Below are positions 44,116-52,321 of a DNA stretch of 64,000 nucleotides, in pieces; position 1 is the first letter of the stretch; every line of letters begins with the position of its first letter. The DNA is from Flavobacterium sp. NG2. GTDB lineage: Bacteria > Bacteroidota > Bacteroidia > Flavobacteriales > Flavobacteriaceae. The notes under the pieces were generated by a model that ran no database searches, was not told the DNA's origin, and saw only the letters and a program-made list of their open reading frames with translations. The translations under genes and the position numbers were made by a program. The stretch is taken from the NCBI RefSeq assembly GCF_034119845.1, contig NZ_CP139420.1, positions 1,838,001-1,902,000 of the forward strand, in the 5' to 3' direction.

Positions 44116-45093
44116 TTAAGACAAAACTATTTTATTGTATTTGTTTCTATACTCTATAGGTGTTAATCCAGTGATTTTTTTAAACATAGTTCTAAAAGCT
44201 TTACTATCAGTATAACCAATTTCAAGCATAACATCATTTATATTTTTATTAGTATTCTCAAAACTGCGTTTGGCGGCTTCAATTTTAACTCTATGAATAT
44301 ATTCTAAAACTGAATTATTGGTCGCTTTTCGAAATCTTCTCTCAAAAGTTCTTCTACCTAAAAGCGACCTATCTGCCAAAACCTCAACGTTAATACGGTC
44401 TTCAATATTGTTTTCAATATACTCCTGGGCTAGTTTAATTATTTCATCATTATGATTTTTTTGGCCTCTAAATATGGAAAATGCAGACTGACTTTCTCTG
44501 TCAATATCAATAGCAAAAAATTTAGAGGCTAAAATTGAAATCGAACGATTAGTATGCTTTTCAGCTAAGTGCAATAATAAGTTCCAGTAGGAACTAGCAC
44601 CTCCACTAGAATAAATACCTTGATCTTCGGTTATAATTGCATTATCAACTAATTCAACTTGTGGGTATAAAAAACGAAATTTATCCGCTAAAAACCAATG
44701 TGATGAACATTTTTTATTATTTAACAATCCTGTAGAAGCTAGAAAAAATGAACCTAAACACAATGAAACTAATTCAGCTCCATTTTCGTACTGTTTAATT
44801 ATCCATGGAATAAATGACTTATTGAGTAATAAAGCTTCATTCATGTCTCCGCTCAATGGAGTAACAAAAACAATATCAAAAGATTTATCTTCTTCTAATA
44901 ATATATCAACTGTTATACTATATTTTCCATTATTCAGGTTAACGACTTTGTTCAAACCTACTAGTTGAATTATAAAAACCGGATCCATTCTTCTATTAAT
45001 TAAAATCTGATTAATTACTTCAAAAAAATGCTCAACATCAGTAATTACATTTATTAGAGTGGTTTCAGGAATTAATACAGCAATCTTTTTCAT
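44116..45093 (-). CDS. GlxA-type AraC-family transcriptional regulator
   Basis: This 325-residue regulator has an N-terminal DJ-1/PfpI-like domain (KKIAVLIPETTLINVITDVEHFFEVIN..., with LVSLCLGSFFLASTGLLNNKKCSSHW containing the nucleophile-elbow-like Cys) and a C-terminal AraC double helix-turn-helix (RINVEVLADRSLLGRRTFERRFRKATNNSVLEYIHRVKIEAAKRSFE... DVMLEIGYTDSKAFRTMFKKITGLTPIEYRNKY). The frame opens at 45159, but ATG 45093 begins the domain. It is divergent from the seven-gene operon starting at 45345 and is its likely regulator. Confidence 0.9.
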   Translation of the reverse strand: MKKIAVLIPETTLINVITDVEHFFEVINQILINRRMDPVFIIQLVGLNKVVNLNNGKYSITVDILLEEDKSFDIVFVTPLSGDMNEALLLNKSFIPWIIKQYENGAELVSLCLGSFFLASTGLLNNKKCSSHWFLADKFRFLYPQVELVDNAIITEDQGIYSSGGASSYWNLLLHLAEKHTNRSISILASKFFAIDIDRESQSAFSIFRGQKNHNDEIIKLAQEYIENNIEDRINVEVLADRSLLGRRTFERRFRKATNNSVLEYIHRVKIEAAKRSFENTNKNINDVMLEIGYTDSKAFRTMFKKITGLTPIEYRNKYNKIVLS

Positions 45094-45344
45094 ACAATTA
45101 ACTTTAAACTGTTTGTAAAAACATATTGTTTTTCCAATTGTAAAGTTACTAAAAAACATTGTCGCAAAACACCTTTATATTATCATAAACACACATTTTT
45201 AATCAAATCTTATATTCTAAATTTGATATTATAAAACAAACAAGTACAAATTAGCACAAATTGATACTTACACTAGAGTAGTACTTATCATACATTGTAC
45301 TGTCTATTTCAATTTTAAAATTACAAACTTTTAATACCTAAAAA

Positions 45345-45626
45345 ATGAAATACGTCTTAATAATCCACGAAGTTGAAGATTATAACGCTTGGAAAAAAAT
45401 ATTCGATAACGCTTCTGAAATTAGAAAAGAAGCAGGTGAAATCTCCTATCAAGTTCTCAAATACGAGAACGACCCCAAAAAGATTGTTCATTTTTCAGTT
45501 TGGTCTTCAATAGAAAATGCAAAGCAATTCTTTGAGTCTCCCAAACTAATCGAAATCAGAAAAGAAGCAGGAGTAAAATCACCTGAGTTTATCTATTTAG
45601 AGCAACTGGAATCTGGAATATTATAA
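45345..45626 (+). CDS. Small dimeric alpha/beta-barrel (ABM-like) protein
   Basis: This 93-residue protein has the pattern of antibiotic-biosynthesis-monooxygenase/stress-barrel folds: MKYVLIIHEVEDYNAWKKIFDNA, a middle strand FSVWSSIENAKQFFESPKLIEIRKEAGV, and FIYLEQL. Such proteins dimerise and act on small molecules, or are enzymatically silent. It is the first gene of the operon, opposite the GlxA-type regulator. Confidence 0.7.
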   Translation: MKYVLIIHEVEDYNAWKKIFDNASEIRKEAGEISYQVLKYENDPKKIVHFSVWSSIENAKQFFESPKLIEIRKEAGVKSPEFIYLEQLESGIL

Positions 45627-45656
45627 TAAAAAACAACAACCTAAAAATAAAACAGT

Positions 45657-46235
45657 ATGGATACTAATTATTTAGAAAGTGCTACAAAGCAATTTGAGTA
45701 CTATAAAATGTTAGGTGATAAAACCTTTGACCAAATTCCAGATGAGAATTTACTTTGGAAATTTAATGAGGAAAGCAACAACATTGCTATAATCGTCAAT
45801 CATCTCAGCGGAAATATGCTTTCCCGATGGACAGATTTCTTGACTTCTGACGGCGAGAAAGAATGGAGACACCGTGATGCTGAATTTGAGAATGATATTA
45901 AAAACAAAGAAGAACTTATTCAGAAATGGAATCAAGGATGGAATTGCCTTTTCGATGCGTTAAATGCTTTGAAAGAAGAAGATTTATCCAAAACTATTTA
46001 CATCCGAAACCAAGGACATTCGGTTACTGAAGCTATCAACAGACAACTAGCACACTACCCCTATCACGTGGGACAAATAGTATTTATTGGAAAAATGATT
46101 TGTAAAGAAAAATGGACTTCCCTATCTATTCCAAAAGGCAATTCAAATAATTATAATGCTGAAAAATTTTCTAAAGAAAAACACAACGAGCACTTTACCG
46201 AAGAGTACTTAAAAAAAGCAAATAAAGATGAATAA
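45657..46235 (+). CDS. DinB-like (DUF1572) protein 1
   Basis: This 192-residue protein shows the DinB/DUF1572 four-helix bundle. Metal-ligand histidines are expected in IIVNHLSGNMLSRWTDFLTSDGEK and in the C-terminal HYPYHVGQIVFIGKM. Bacillithiol or mycothiol transferases belong to this superfamily. The start of the next gene lies within its last eight bases, indicating coupling. Confidence 0.85.
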   Translation: MDTNYLESATKQFEYYKMLGDKTFDQIPDENLLWKFNEESNNIAIIVNHLSGNMLSRWTDFLTSDGEKEWRHRDAEFENDIKNKEELIQKWNQGWNCLFDALNALKEEDLSKTIYIRNQGHSVTEAINRQLAHYPYHVGQIVFIGKMICKEKWTSLSIPKGNSNNYNAEKFSKEKHNEHFTEEYLKKANKDE

Positions 46236-46728
46236 AAAAGATATAAATAGCCAATTAAATTCCGTGCATCTATCATTCTGGGAAACTGCTAGTCATTTAT
46301 CCAATACTTCAAGTTCCCATGATGGTAAATGGTCAGTAAACCAAAATACAGAACATCTAAATAAAGTGCTTTCCCAGGTGAATAACTTTTTGAATATTCC
46401 AAAAGAAACAATAGAACTCAATTTTGGATTATCAAATAGAAAATCAATGACCTATAAGTCGTTAATTAAGGTCTATGAAATGGCTCTAAAAAAAGGGGTG
46501 AAATCAACCGCTCCTTACATACCAGATTCAAATTTAAATACTACGGAATTAATTGTACAAGGAAAAGAACTACTCTCCAATTTAATTTTAAACATCCAAA
46601 AATGGGAGGAAGATGATTTAGAAAGCTACAATTGTCCTCATCCTGCATTGGGCATAATTACAATTAGAGAACTTTTGTACTTTACTATATACCACGTTGA
46701 ACACCATCATAAAATCATAAAAAAATGA
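46228..46728 (+). CDS. DinB-superfamily protein 2
   Basis: This 166-residue DinB-fold protein is recognised by SVNQNTEHLNKVLSQVNNFL (first His) and the C-terminal LLYFTIYHVEHHHKIIKK (second and third His). It is diverged from its neighbour. It overlaps the preceding gene by eight bases and is followed after six bases by the GNAT gene. A thiol-dependent or metal-dependent detoxifying transferase is possible. Confidence 0.8.
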   Translation: MNKKDINSQLNSVHLSFWETASHLSNTSSSHDGKWSVNQNTEHLNKVLSQVNNFLNIPKETIELNFGLSNRKSMTYKSLIKVYEMALKKGVKSTAPYIPDSNLNTTELIVQGKELLSNLILNIQKWEEDDLESYNCPHPALGIITIRELLYFTIYHVEHHHKIIKK

Positions 46729-46734
46729 CGTCAA

Positions 46735-47253
46735 GTGAAGATAAAACAACAAATAGAAAATGCAAACATAGACGATTTAAATACTATCTATTGGCTTTTT
46801 GAAGAAGCTATTTCTTATCAAAAAAAGAAAAAATATGTTGGTTGGAATAACTATGACAAAGACTTTATAGTACAAGACGTTAAGAATAAATTACAATTCA
46901 AAATCACACAGGAAAATAATACACTATGTATTTTTAGTGTTTGTTTTAGGGATCCAATAATATGGCGAAAAAGAGAACAAGGAGATGCTATTTACATCCA
47001 CAGAATAATTGTTAATCCTAATTTCAAAGGTCAAAGTCAATTTAAAAAAGTTTTGAATTGGGCTATAGAAATTGCCCTTAAAAAAAAACTGAAATATATA
47101 CGTATGGAGACTTGGGCAGATAACAGCAATTTAATTGAATATTACAAAAGTTTTGGATTTCAATTTATTGAATACTATACAGCTCCAAATTCAAACGACC
47201 TTCCCTATCAACAAAGAAATATTAAAGCAGCATTACTAGAAATTAAATTATAA
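46735..47253 (+). CDS. GNAT-family N-acetyltransferase
   Basis: This 172-residue acetyltransferase-fold protein starts at a GTG six bases after the previous stop. The acetyl-CoA site is seen as IHRIIVNPNFKGQSQFKKVLNWAIEIALKKKLKYIRMETWADN, where the usual RGxG is weak (KGQSQ). NLIEYYKSFGFQFIEYY matches motif B. The substrate is unknown. Confidence 0.82.
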   Translation: MKIKQQIENANIDDLNTIYWLFEEAISYQKKKKYVGWNNYDKDFIVQDVKNKLQFKITQENNTLCIFSVCFRDPIIWRKREQGDAIYIHRIIVNPNFKGQSQFKKVLNWAIEIALKKKLKYIRMETWADNSNLIEYYKSFGFQFIEYYTAPNSNDLPYQQRNIKAALLEIKL

Positions 47254-47264
47254 AAACTGAACTT

Positions 47265-47720
47265 ATGATGAATAAATCTAATAATCCATTGCAACCCATT
47301 CCTGAAAAATTAGTTCTAGAGTTCTTTAACCGAGTTTGGAATATTCCACACGATTTAGATGCCATTGACGAATTAATGACCGAAGATTATAGTATCACAA
47401 CAGCTGGTAAAGTGGTAAAAGGACGAAACGAATTTAAAAACTGGGTAAGTGAATTTCAAAAACAACTGCTTGATGCAAAAAACGAAAGTGTAGATCTTTT
47501 CTACAATGAAGAGAAAAACAAAGTTGTTTCGAGATGGAATACCTCAGGCAGAAATAATGGTCTTTTCGGCCTTAAACCCGACAACCGACATATATCATTT
47601 ACTGGAATTGCTATCTGGACGATAAAAGACAATAGACTTTCAGAATGTTGGGTTGAAAGAAGTGCTTATGAATTGTATCAAAATTTAATTACTGGAGAAA
47701 AAGAGAATGATTTCGTTTAA
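47265..47720 (+). CDS. SnoaL/NTF2-like ester-cyclase-type protein
   Basis: This 151-residue protein matches SnoaL-like polyketide-cyclase folds: LEFFNRVWNIPHDLDAIDELMTEDYSITTAGKVVKGRNEFKNWVSEFQ, then VVSRWNTSGRNNGLFGLKPDNRHISFTGIAIWTIKDNRLSECWVE. This family includes dehydratases and stress-associated proteins. It lies 11 bases after the GNAT gene in the same operon. Confidence 0.82.
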   Translation: MMNKSNNPLQPIPEKLVLEFFNRVWNIPHDLDAIDELMTEDYSITTAGKVVKGRNEFKNWVSEFQKQLLDAKNESVDLFYNEEKNKVVSRWNTSGRNNGLFGLKPDNRHISFTGIAIWTIKDNRLSECWVERSAYELYQNLITGEKENDFV

Positions 47721-47735
47721 TCAAAACCTAATAAA

Positions 47736-48626
47736 ATGAAAACTCTAAAAAAAATAAACATAGCATTATGCCTATTTATAGTCCTAAATACGAGCGCTCA
47801 AAAAATAAAAACAATTACTGGTTTTAATCACATAGAAAGTGTTGCTACCGATGGCAAATTTATTTACGCTGCCGATATTGGTAAAGAATTAAACCCAACT
47901 GCAAAAGATGGAGATGGTCATATCATTAAGCTAGACAAAAAAGGACAAATATTAGATGCCTTTTTTGTAAAAGAAAAACTAGATGCTCCAAAAGGACTAG
48001 CAATAAACAAAGGAATTTTATACATAAATGATATTGATAGACTTCTTGCAATCGACTTAAAAACTGGAACTAAGTTATACGAAATAGATTTTAGCAAGGA
48101 TACCTCATTCCTAAATGACATAGCGGTTTGGGACAACAACACCTTATATATTTCAGCAACGGATAAAAGCAAATTGTACAAAGTAGATCTAATTGACAAA
48201 ACCTATTCTGAAATTAAAACTAATGTCACTATTTCTGGGATAAATGGATTGTTTTGCTACAAAAAAGCAAATCGAATTTATGTAAATGGATTTGGAAGCG
48301 ACAATAAACCAAATGGGGTTGTCGGGTACATTGATTTAAAAGACAAGACATTTACACAAATCCCAAATTTAGAAGGCTATTATGATGGAATATTCATAAG
48401 TAAAGATGTGTTGTATGTAAGCAACTGGGTAGCTTTTGAAAAAAAGGGAATTATTCAAGGAATAGGTATATATAGTTCTAAAAGAGTGGCTACAATTAAT
48501 ACCTCACAACCAATAGCTGGTCCAGCTGATTTCATTATCGATAACAATCAATTAATTGTTCCTGCAATGATGACTGGAGAAATTCATTTTATAAAATTAG
48601 ATCTTGATTTATCATTAAAATTATAA
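47736..48626 (+). CDS. Secreted SMP-30/gluconolactonase-like beta-propeller
   Basis: This 296-residue protein has a signal peptide (MKTLKKINIALCLFIVLNTSAQ) and propeller repeats such as HIESVATDGKFIYAADIGK, LDAPKGLAINKGILYINDIDRLLAIDLKTG and FLNDIAVWDNNTLYISATDKSKLYKVD. It resembles SMP-30/LRE-like or NHL propellers in the periplasm. It lies 15 bases after the SnoaL-like gene. Confidence 0.8.
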   Translation: MKTLKKINIALCLFIVLNTSAQKIKTITGFNHIESVATDGKFIYAADIGKELNPTAKDGDGHIIKLDKKGQILDAFFVKEKLDAPKGLAINKGILYINDIDRLLAIDLKTGTKLYEIDFSKDTSFLNDIAVWDNNTLYISATDKSKLYKVDLIDKTYSEIKTNVTISGINGLFCYKKANRIYVNGFGSDNKPNGVVGYIDLKDKTFTQIPNLEGYYDGIFISKDVLYVSNWVAFEKKGIIQGIGIYSSKRVATINTSQPIAGPADFIIDNNQLIVPAMMTGEIHFIKLDLDLSLKL

Positions 48627-48644
48627 AATATTTTTTTTTAATAT

Positions 48645-49463
48645 ATGAAAAGCCAATACGAGAAAGCAGTACTATTTAAAAAACTGCACGATGAAAAATC
48701 TACTTTTATAATACCAAACCCTTGGGATATTGCATCAACTAAAATTTTAGCTCATTTTGGTTTTAAAGCATTGGCGACTTCTAGTGCTGCTCATTCATTT
48801 TCGCAAGGAGTAGCTGATAACCAATTACCAATTGATAAAGTTCTACAACATTTACAAGAAATTGCAGCTGTAACAGATTTACCGGTTAGTGCTGATTTAG
48901 GCAATGGTTTTTATGATACTCCAGAAAAAATATTCGAAACGATTAAGAAAGCTGCCAAAACTGGAATCGTTGGAGCCTCAATTGAAGACGTTAATTCTAA
49001 AATTGCCTATCCATTAGAATTCGCAACTGAAAGAATTACGGCTGCAGTAGAAGCATCTCGAAAATTAGATTTTCCTTTTATTCTTACCGCTCGTGCAGAC
49101 AACTATTTCATTGGTAAAACAGATATAAAAGATACTATAAAACGACTACAAGCCTACCAAGATGCTGGAGCCGATGTACTCTTCGCACCTGGAATTAAAA
49201 CGTTAGAAGACATTCAATCAATACTCCATGAAATAGACAAGCCATTAAATGTAATGATGGGAATAAAAGGAAGCAATCTAAACTTTGATAATTTGTCAAA
49301 TAGTGGAGTAACAAGAATTAGTCTAGGAGCATCATTGTACAGAAATGCAATGACAACTTTCATCGAAACGATAAAGGGCATCAATCAAAATGGGAAATTT
49401 GATTTTGCAGACGAGTCAATTAGCGCTAATGACCTTATTAAGCTTTCCTTTAAAAAAAACTAA
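48645..49463 (+). CDS. Isocitrate lyase/PEP mutase-family protein
   Basis: This 272-residue TIM-barrel protein is of the ICL/PEPM superfamily: IPNPWDIASTKILAHFGFKALATSSAAHS, PVSADLGNGFYDTPE, GASIEDVNS (metal-binding Glu/Asp), FILTARADNYFIG, and ADVLFAPGIKTLEDI. The KKCGH of true isocitrate lyases is absent, so it belongs with the uncharacterised PEP mutase/oxaloacetate-hydrolase-like group. It is the last gene of the operon. Confidence 0.88.
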   Translation: MKSQYEKAVLFKKLHDEKSTFIIPNPWDIASTKILAHFGFKALATSSAAHSFSQGVADNQLPIDKVLQHLQEIAAVTDLPVSADLGNGFYDTPEKIFETIKKAAKTGIVGASIEDVNSKIAYPLEFATERITAAVEASRKLDFPFILTARADNYFIGKTDIKDTIKRLQAYQDAGADVLFAPGIKTLEDIQSILHEIDKPLNVMMGIKGSNLNFDNLSNSGVTRISLGASLYRNAMTTFIETIKGINQNGKFDFADESISANDLIKLSFKKN

Positions 49464-49812
49464 AATGATTATCTAATAACATAGCCCCGTTTCTTACACC
49501 TTTTGTGAAAAAGGAAAAACAAATTTATTCAACTTAATACCACGGATTTATCATTTAGGGAAACAACTAGGTAATTATGCCTTAAAGTTTCCCTATCGAT
49601 AAATTACAGTTGTCCAAAATATACAATGATCAATAACTTTTAAGTACAATTGATTTACTATTTTAGGACTTCTAAATTTCAGCACCTAGAAATCATCTTT
49701 GATTTTGTACTTCATCTCTGAAACGAATCCCATTTAGAACTATTCAATTGTTACTTTCTTAAAGCAAGCTTTAAAAAATCATCAATACTAAAAGAATATA
49801 GTTATTCCGTTT
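49464..49812. terminator. 349-base intergenic region with a two-stem hairpin
   Basis: The stem ATTTATC (49546-49552)/GATAAAT (49598-49604) encloses AGGGAAAC (49557-49564)/GTTTCCCT (49587-49594), probably ending the seven-gene operon. I see no coding region in the rest. Confidence 0.5.
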
Positions 49813-51300
49813 ATGAAGTTCAATTACCTACTAGAAATTTATGATACGCTAATTAGCGAAATACTAAATTCAAAAAACAGTCCCACATCTCAAATTATTG
49901 AATTTGTTACTAGCAATCATATTGACAGCTTTAACATTTATACTGTTGATTTCAACAACGCCAATACCTCTATCAAATATAGAATAGAAGATCCAGTTCA
50001 TAATTGGCATCCTCGAGCTCCACTTCTAAAAGATTACAAGAATAATATCGTTACGGATTTAGAAAAACTACTACCTCAAATCGAACAAGAACTCAATATA
50101 GAACATCTAAACAAAAAGTTGATCTGGTCAGTGGCTGGAAATTCAACGAAGCTCTTCATTCTAGTCGACATAAATTTGGAAGAAATTGAAAAAGACGAAC
50201 TCAATTTTCTCTATTACAATCAACTCTTAAAAATAGAGACAGAAACAATCCAAAAGAAAATAAAAGAAACCATTTCTGAATTAAACTCAAAAGAACAAAT
50301 AGAAACCTACATTCTTAAAAAGCAACTAGCATTAAGTAATTTAGTGGCAAAATTGATTAAGATAATCAAACCCAAAAACGCAAATGATGTATTCTCATAT
50401 TCTACAACTTATTCAGACCAAAATGGCCTTAAAATCATCTACTATTATGTTGAAAAAGCAATACGCTTTTTAGAAAAGGAATATTTCAAATACCTGGATA
50501 AAAATAGTCAAGCTTCAATTAAAACCATCCTAAACACAAAGGTACATCTGGCCCCTATATACAACGCCCTCCAATTAGGTTTTAATAGAAGTGCCGACCA
50601 AAAAGCAATTATAATTCTATTAGAGTGTTTTTCAAAAATTATAAAAGTAGATTTTCAACAAAAAATCACTTATAACGAGCTTCTGTTTGCTTCTGATATT
50701 CTTCCCATCTTATACAACCAAATTAGTAATAAGCAGAAAACTAAAAAGTGGTTAAAAGATATTATGCTAGAATTTAATTTCAATTCATTAGAGTTTTTTG
50801 ACTTTTACACGGACGAAATTAATAAAGAACTAAACAAACATGAAGATGACATTGAGAAATTTAAAATCTTGTATAGATATCTTAAAAACACCAATCAAAA
50901 ACAGTTATATACAAACAACAAATGGAATCCGAACCTACCATCTGCTAAAAAACAAATTGCGGGTTGGTTAGAAGAAGAAATTCAGTACTTGAATCAGCAA
51001 AGGGTATTACAATCTTACTCTACTGAGCATCCAATAAGCGTTGAAATGAAAACCAAATTCCACACAGACTTATCGGTACCACAATTAAGCTATTTTTTTG
51101 GTTTATTAATTCAAGTGGGAATCATTCAACCACCCACGCAAAGAGCTATTTTTAGATTTATTGCGGACCATTTCAAAACCAAAATGACCAATTCAATCTC
51201 AGTTGATAGTTTGAATTCAAAATACTACAATGTAGAATTGACCACAAAGAATGCTGTAAGAGAAAAAATAATCGAATTATTGAATTTTACGAAGTTGTAG
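49813..51300 (+). CDS. RteC-like element protein
   Basis: This 495-residue helical, charged protein has a C-terminal region (about 370-495: KKQIAGWLEEEIQYL..., LSVPQLSYFFGLLIQVGIIQ, FRFIADHFKTKM, VDSLNSKYYNVE, AVREKIIELLNF) that resembles RteC of Bacteroides conjugative transposons, which regulates excision and transfer. The first 350 residues are longer than typical RteC and unfamiliar. It lies upstream of the HTH and replication genes, as in many Bacteroidetes mobile elements. Confidence 0.6.
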   Translation: MKFNYLLEIYDTLISEILNSKNSPTSQIIEFVTSNHIDSFNIYTVDFNNANTSIKYRIEDPVHNWHPRAPLLKDYKNNIVTDLEKLLPQIEQELNIEHLNKKLIWSVAGNSTKLFILVDINLEEIEKDELNFLYYNQLLKIETETIQKKIKETISELNSKEQIETYILKKQLALSNLVAKLIKIIKPKNANDVFSYSTTYSDQNGLKIIYYYVEKAIRFLEKEYFKYLDKNSQASIKTILNTKVHLAPIYNALQLGFNRSADQKAIIILLECFSKIIKVDFQQKITYNELLFASDILPILYNQISNKQKTKKWLKDIMLEFNFNSLEFFDFYTDEINKELNKHEDDIEKFKILYRYLKNTNQKQLYTNNKWNPNLPSAKKQIAGWLEEEIQYLNQQRVLQSYSTEHPISVEMKTKFHTDLSVPQLSYFFGLLIQVGIIQPPTQRAIFRFIADHFKTKMTNSISVDSLNSKYYNVELTTKNAVREKIIELLNFTKL

Positions 51301-51447
51301 AACCTCTTTTAGCAACCGATATCCAAAACCTTCCATCCCAAGTAAGCGCTCATCATCAATAACTAATAGAGCGGCCACACTTGGGATTCTTTGTGTGTTC
51401 ATAAATTCTTGAAGTTCTGGCGATATAACCTCCTGCTTTGCATTCAT
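51277..51447 (-). CDS. Small 56-residue protein overlapping the RteC-like 3' end
   Basis: This minus-strand frame encodes MNAKQEVISPELQEFMNTQ, then RIPSVAALLVIDDERLLGMEG and FGYRLLKEVLQLRKIQ. The sequence is well-behaved (no odd residues, amphipathic helix at the C-terminus) and overlaps the convergent rteC-like gene by 24 bases. I do not know the family. It may be a small regulator of the element. Confidence 0.5.
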   Translation of the reverse strand: MNAKQEVISPELQEFMNTQRIPSVAALLVIDDERLLGMEGFGYRLLKEVLQLRKIQ

Positions 51448-51523
51448 AATTTTAAAGTATAAAATTTAAAATCACGTCCCAACTGGAGTTGTTATAAACA
51501 AGCTGCGTGGGACATCGATCACC

Positions 51524-51638
51524 AGCCACAGAGGTACCGCCAAGCACCCACAGCTCCGATAAACCGAGCCCACGCATTGCGTAGGCGACAGTTTATTTGT
51601 AGAGCTTGCATAGAATTTTTTGGCGGTTTTCTGTGGCT
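51524..51638. ncRNA. Strongly nested structured region (candidate RNA or DNA-level site)
   Basis: Five stems nest around one centre: AGCCACAGA/TCTGTGGCT (51524-51532/51630-51638), ACCGCCA/TGGCGGT (51536-51542/51621-51627), AGCTC/GAGCT (51552-51556/51602-51606), ATAAAC/GTTTAT (51559-51564/51591-51596) and GCC-ACGC/GCGT-GGC (51568-51575/51579-51586, one mismatch). It is more GC-rich than its surroundings and has no ORF. Strand is undetermined. It may be a structured RNA or an origin/processing site. Confidence 0.6.
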
Positions 51639-51665
51639 CGAAATAACTTTCGCTAATATGTCGTA

Positions 51666-51681
51666 AGAGGGAAAACCCTCT
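51666..51681. terminator. Small hairpin next to the structured region
   Basis: AGAGGG-AAAA-CCCTCT is followed by GTATTTATTT on the plus strand. It could terminate a plus-strand RNA beginning upstream of 51524. Confidence 0.45.
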
Positions 51682-51790
51682 GTATTTATTTACAAAGCAA
51701 ATCTAGTCATAAAACAATATAAATACAATTAATTAGTCCAGTATTAAAAAACTTTTTTTGTTTAATTGCTTTGTTTTACTGCTATTTGTA

Positions 51791-51808
51791 GGGGGTTGTA
51801 CAACCCCC
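51791..51808. promoter_or_regulatory. Perfect 18-bp palindrome GGGGGTTGTACAACCCCC
   Basis: It lies 60 bases upstream of the HTH gene start in an AT-rich setting, and its GC arms stand out sharply. It could be the operator of the HTH protein or a replication/excision site. Confidence 0.6.
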
Positions 51809-51868
51809 ACAACTGTTTTACTAAACAATAATTAATTCTATTTGCCATGAACATTAAAACTCATTATT

Positions 51869-52174
51869 ATGGCAATCGAAGTTATTACTCGAGAAGATTT
51901 AGAAGAATTCAGAAGTCTTTTACTAAACGATTTAAAAGAAATCCTGCAATCCCAACCAGAGCAAACCAAACAATGGCTCAAATCCAATGAAGTACGCAAA
52001 CTATTAAACATTTCACCAGGTACTTTGCAAAACCTCCGCATCAATGGAACCATATCGTACACCAAAATTGGCGGCATTCTATATTACTCCACTGCAGATT
52101 TAGACAAGCTGCTAGAAGCTAACAAAGTCGATGCTTCAGTTACTTTATTTAATCCAAAATGGCTCGTGCGATAA
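51869..52174 (+). CDS. Helix-turn-helix protein (excisionase-like)
   Basis: This 101-residue protein has a central winged HTH of the MerR/excisionase (HTH_17) kind: KQWLKSNEVRKLLNISPGTLQNLRINGTISYTKIGGILYYSTADLDKLLEANK. Such proteins in Bacteroidetes elements act as excision or transfer directionality factors. It precedes the replication gene, and the 18-bp palindrome upstream is a candidate binding site. Confidence 0.85.
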   Translation: MAIEVITREDLEEFRSLLLNDLKEILQSQPEQTKQWLKSNEVRKLLNISPGTLQNLRINGTISYTKIGGILYYSTADLDKLLEANKVDASVTLFNPKWLVR

Positions 52175-52321
52175 ATCACAATAGTAAACACAGCAGTAAA
52201 CTACTCAATAGTTACAAAGCAAAACACATTCACCCCATAAGTAACTAAAAATTTGCACATTCTAAATACTAACGACTAGGTACTAATTACTATTCACTCA
52301 AAACTAATCACTAAAAAAAAA

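Noticed and set aside
51524..51638. Structured block as an ordinary terminator
   Set aside because: The stems are too long and multi-branched, with no U tract directly after the outer arm.
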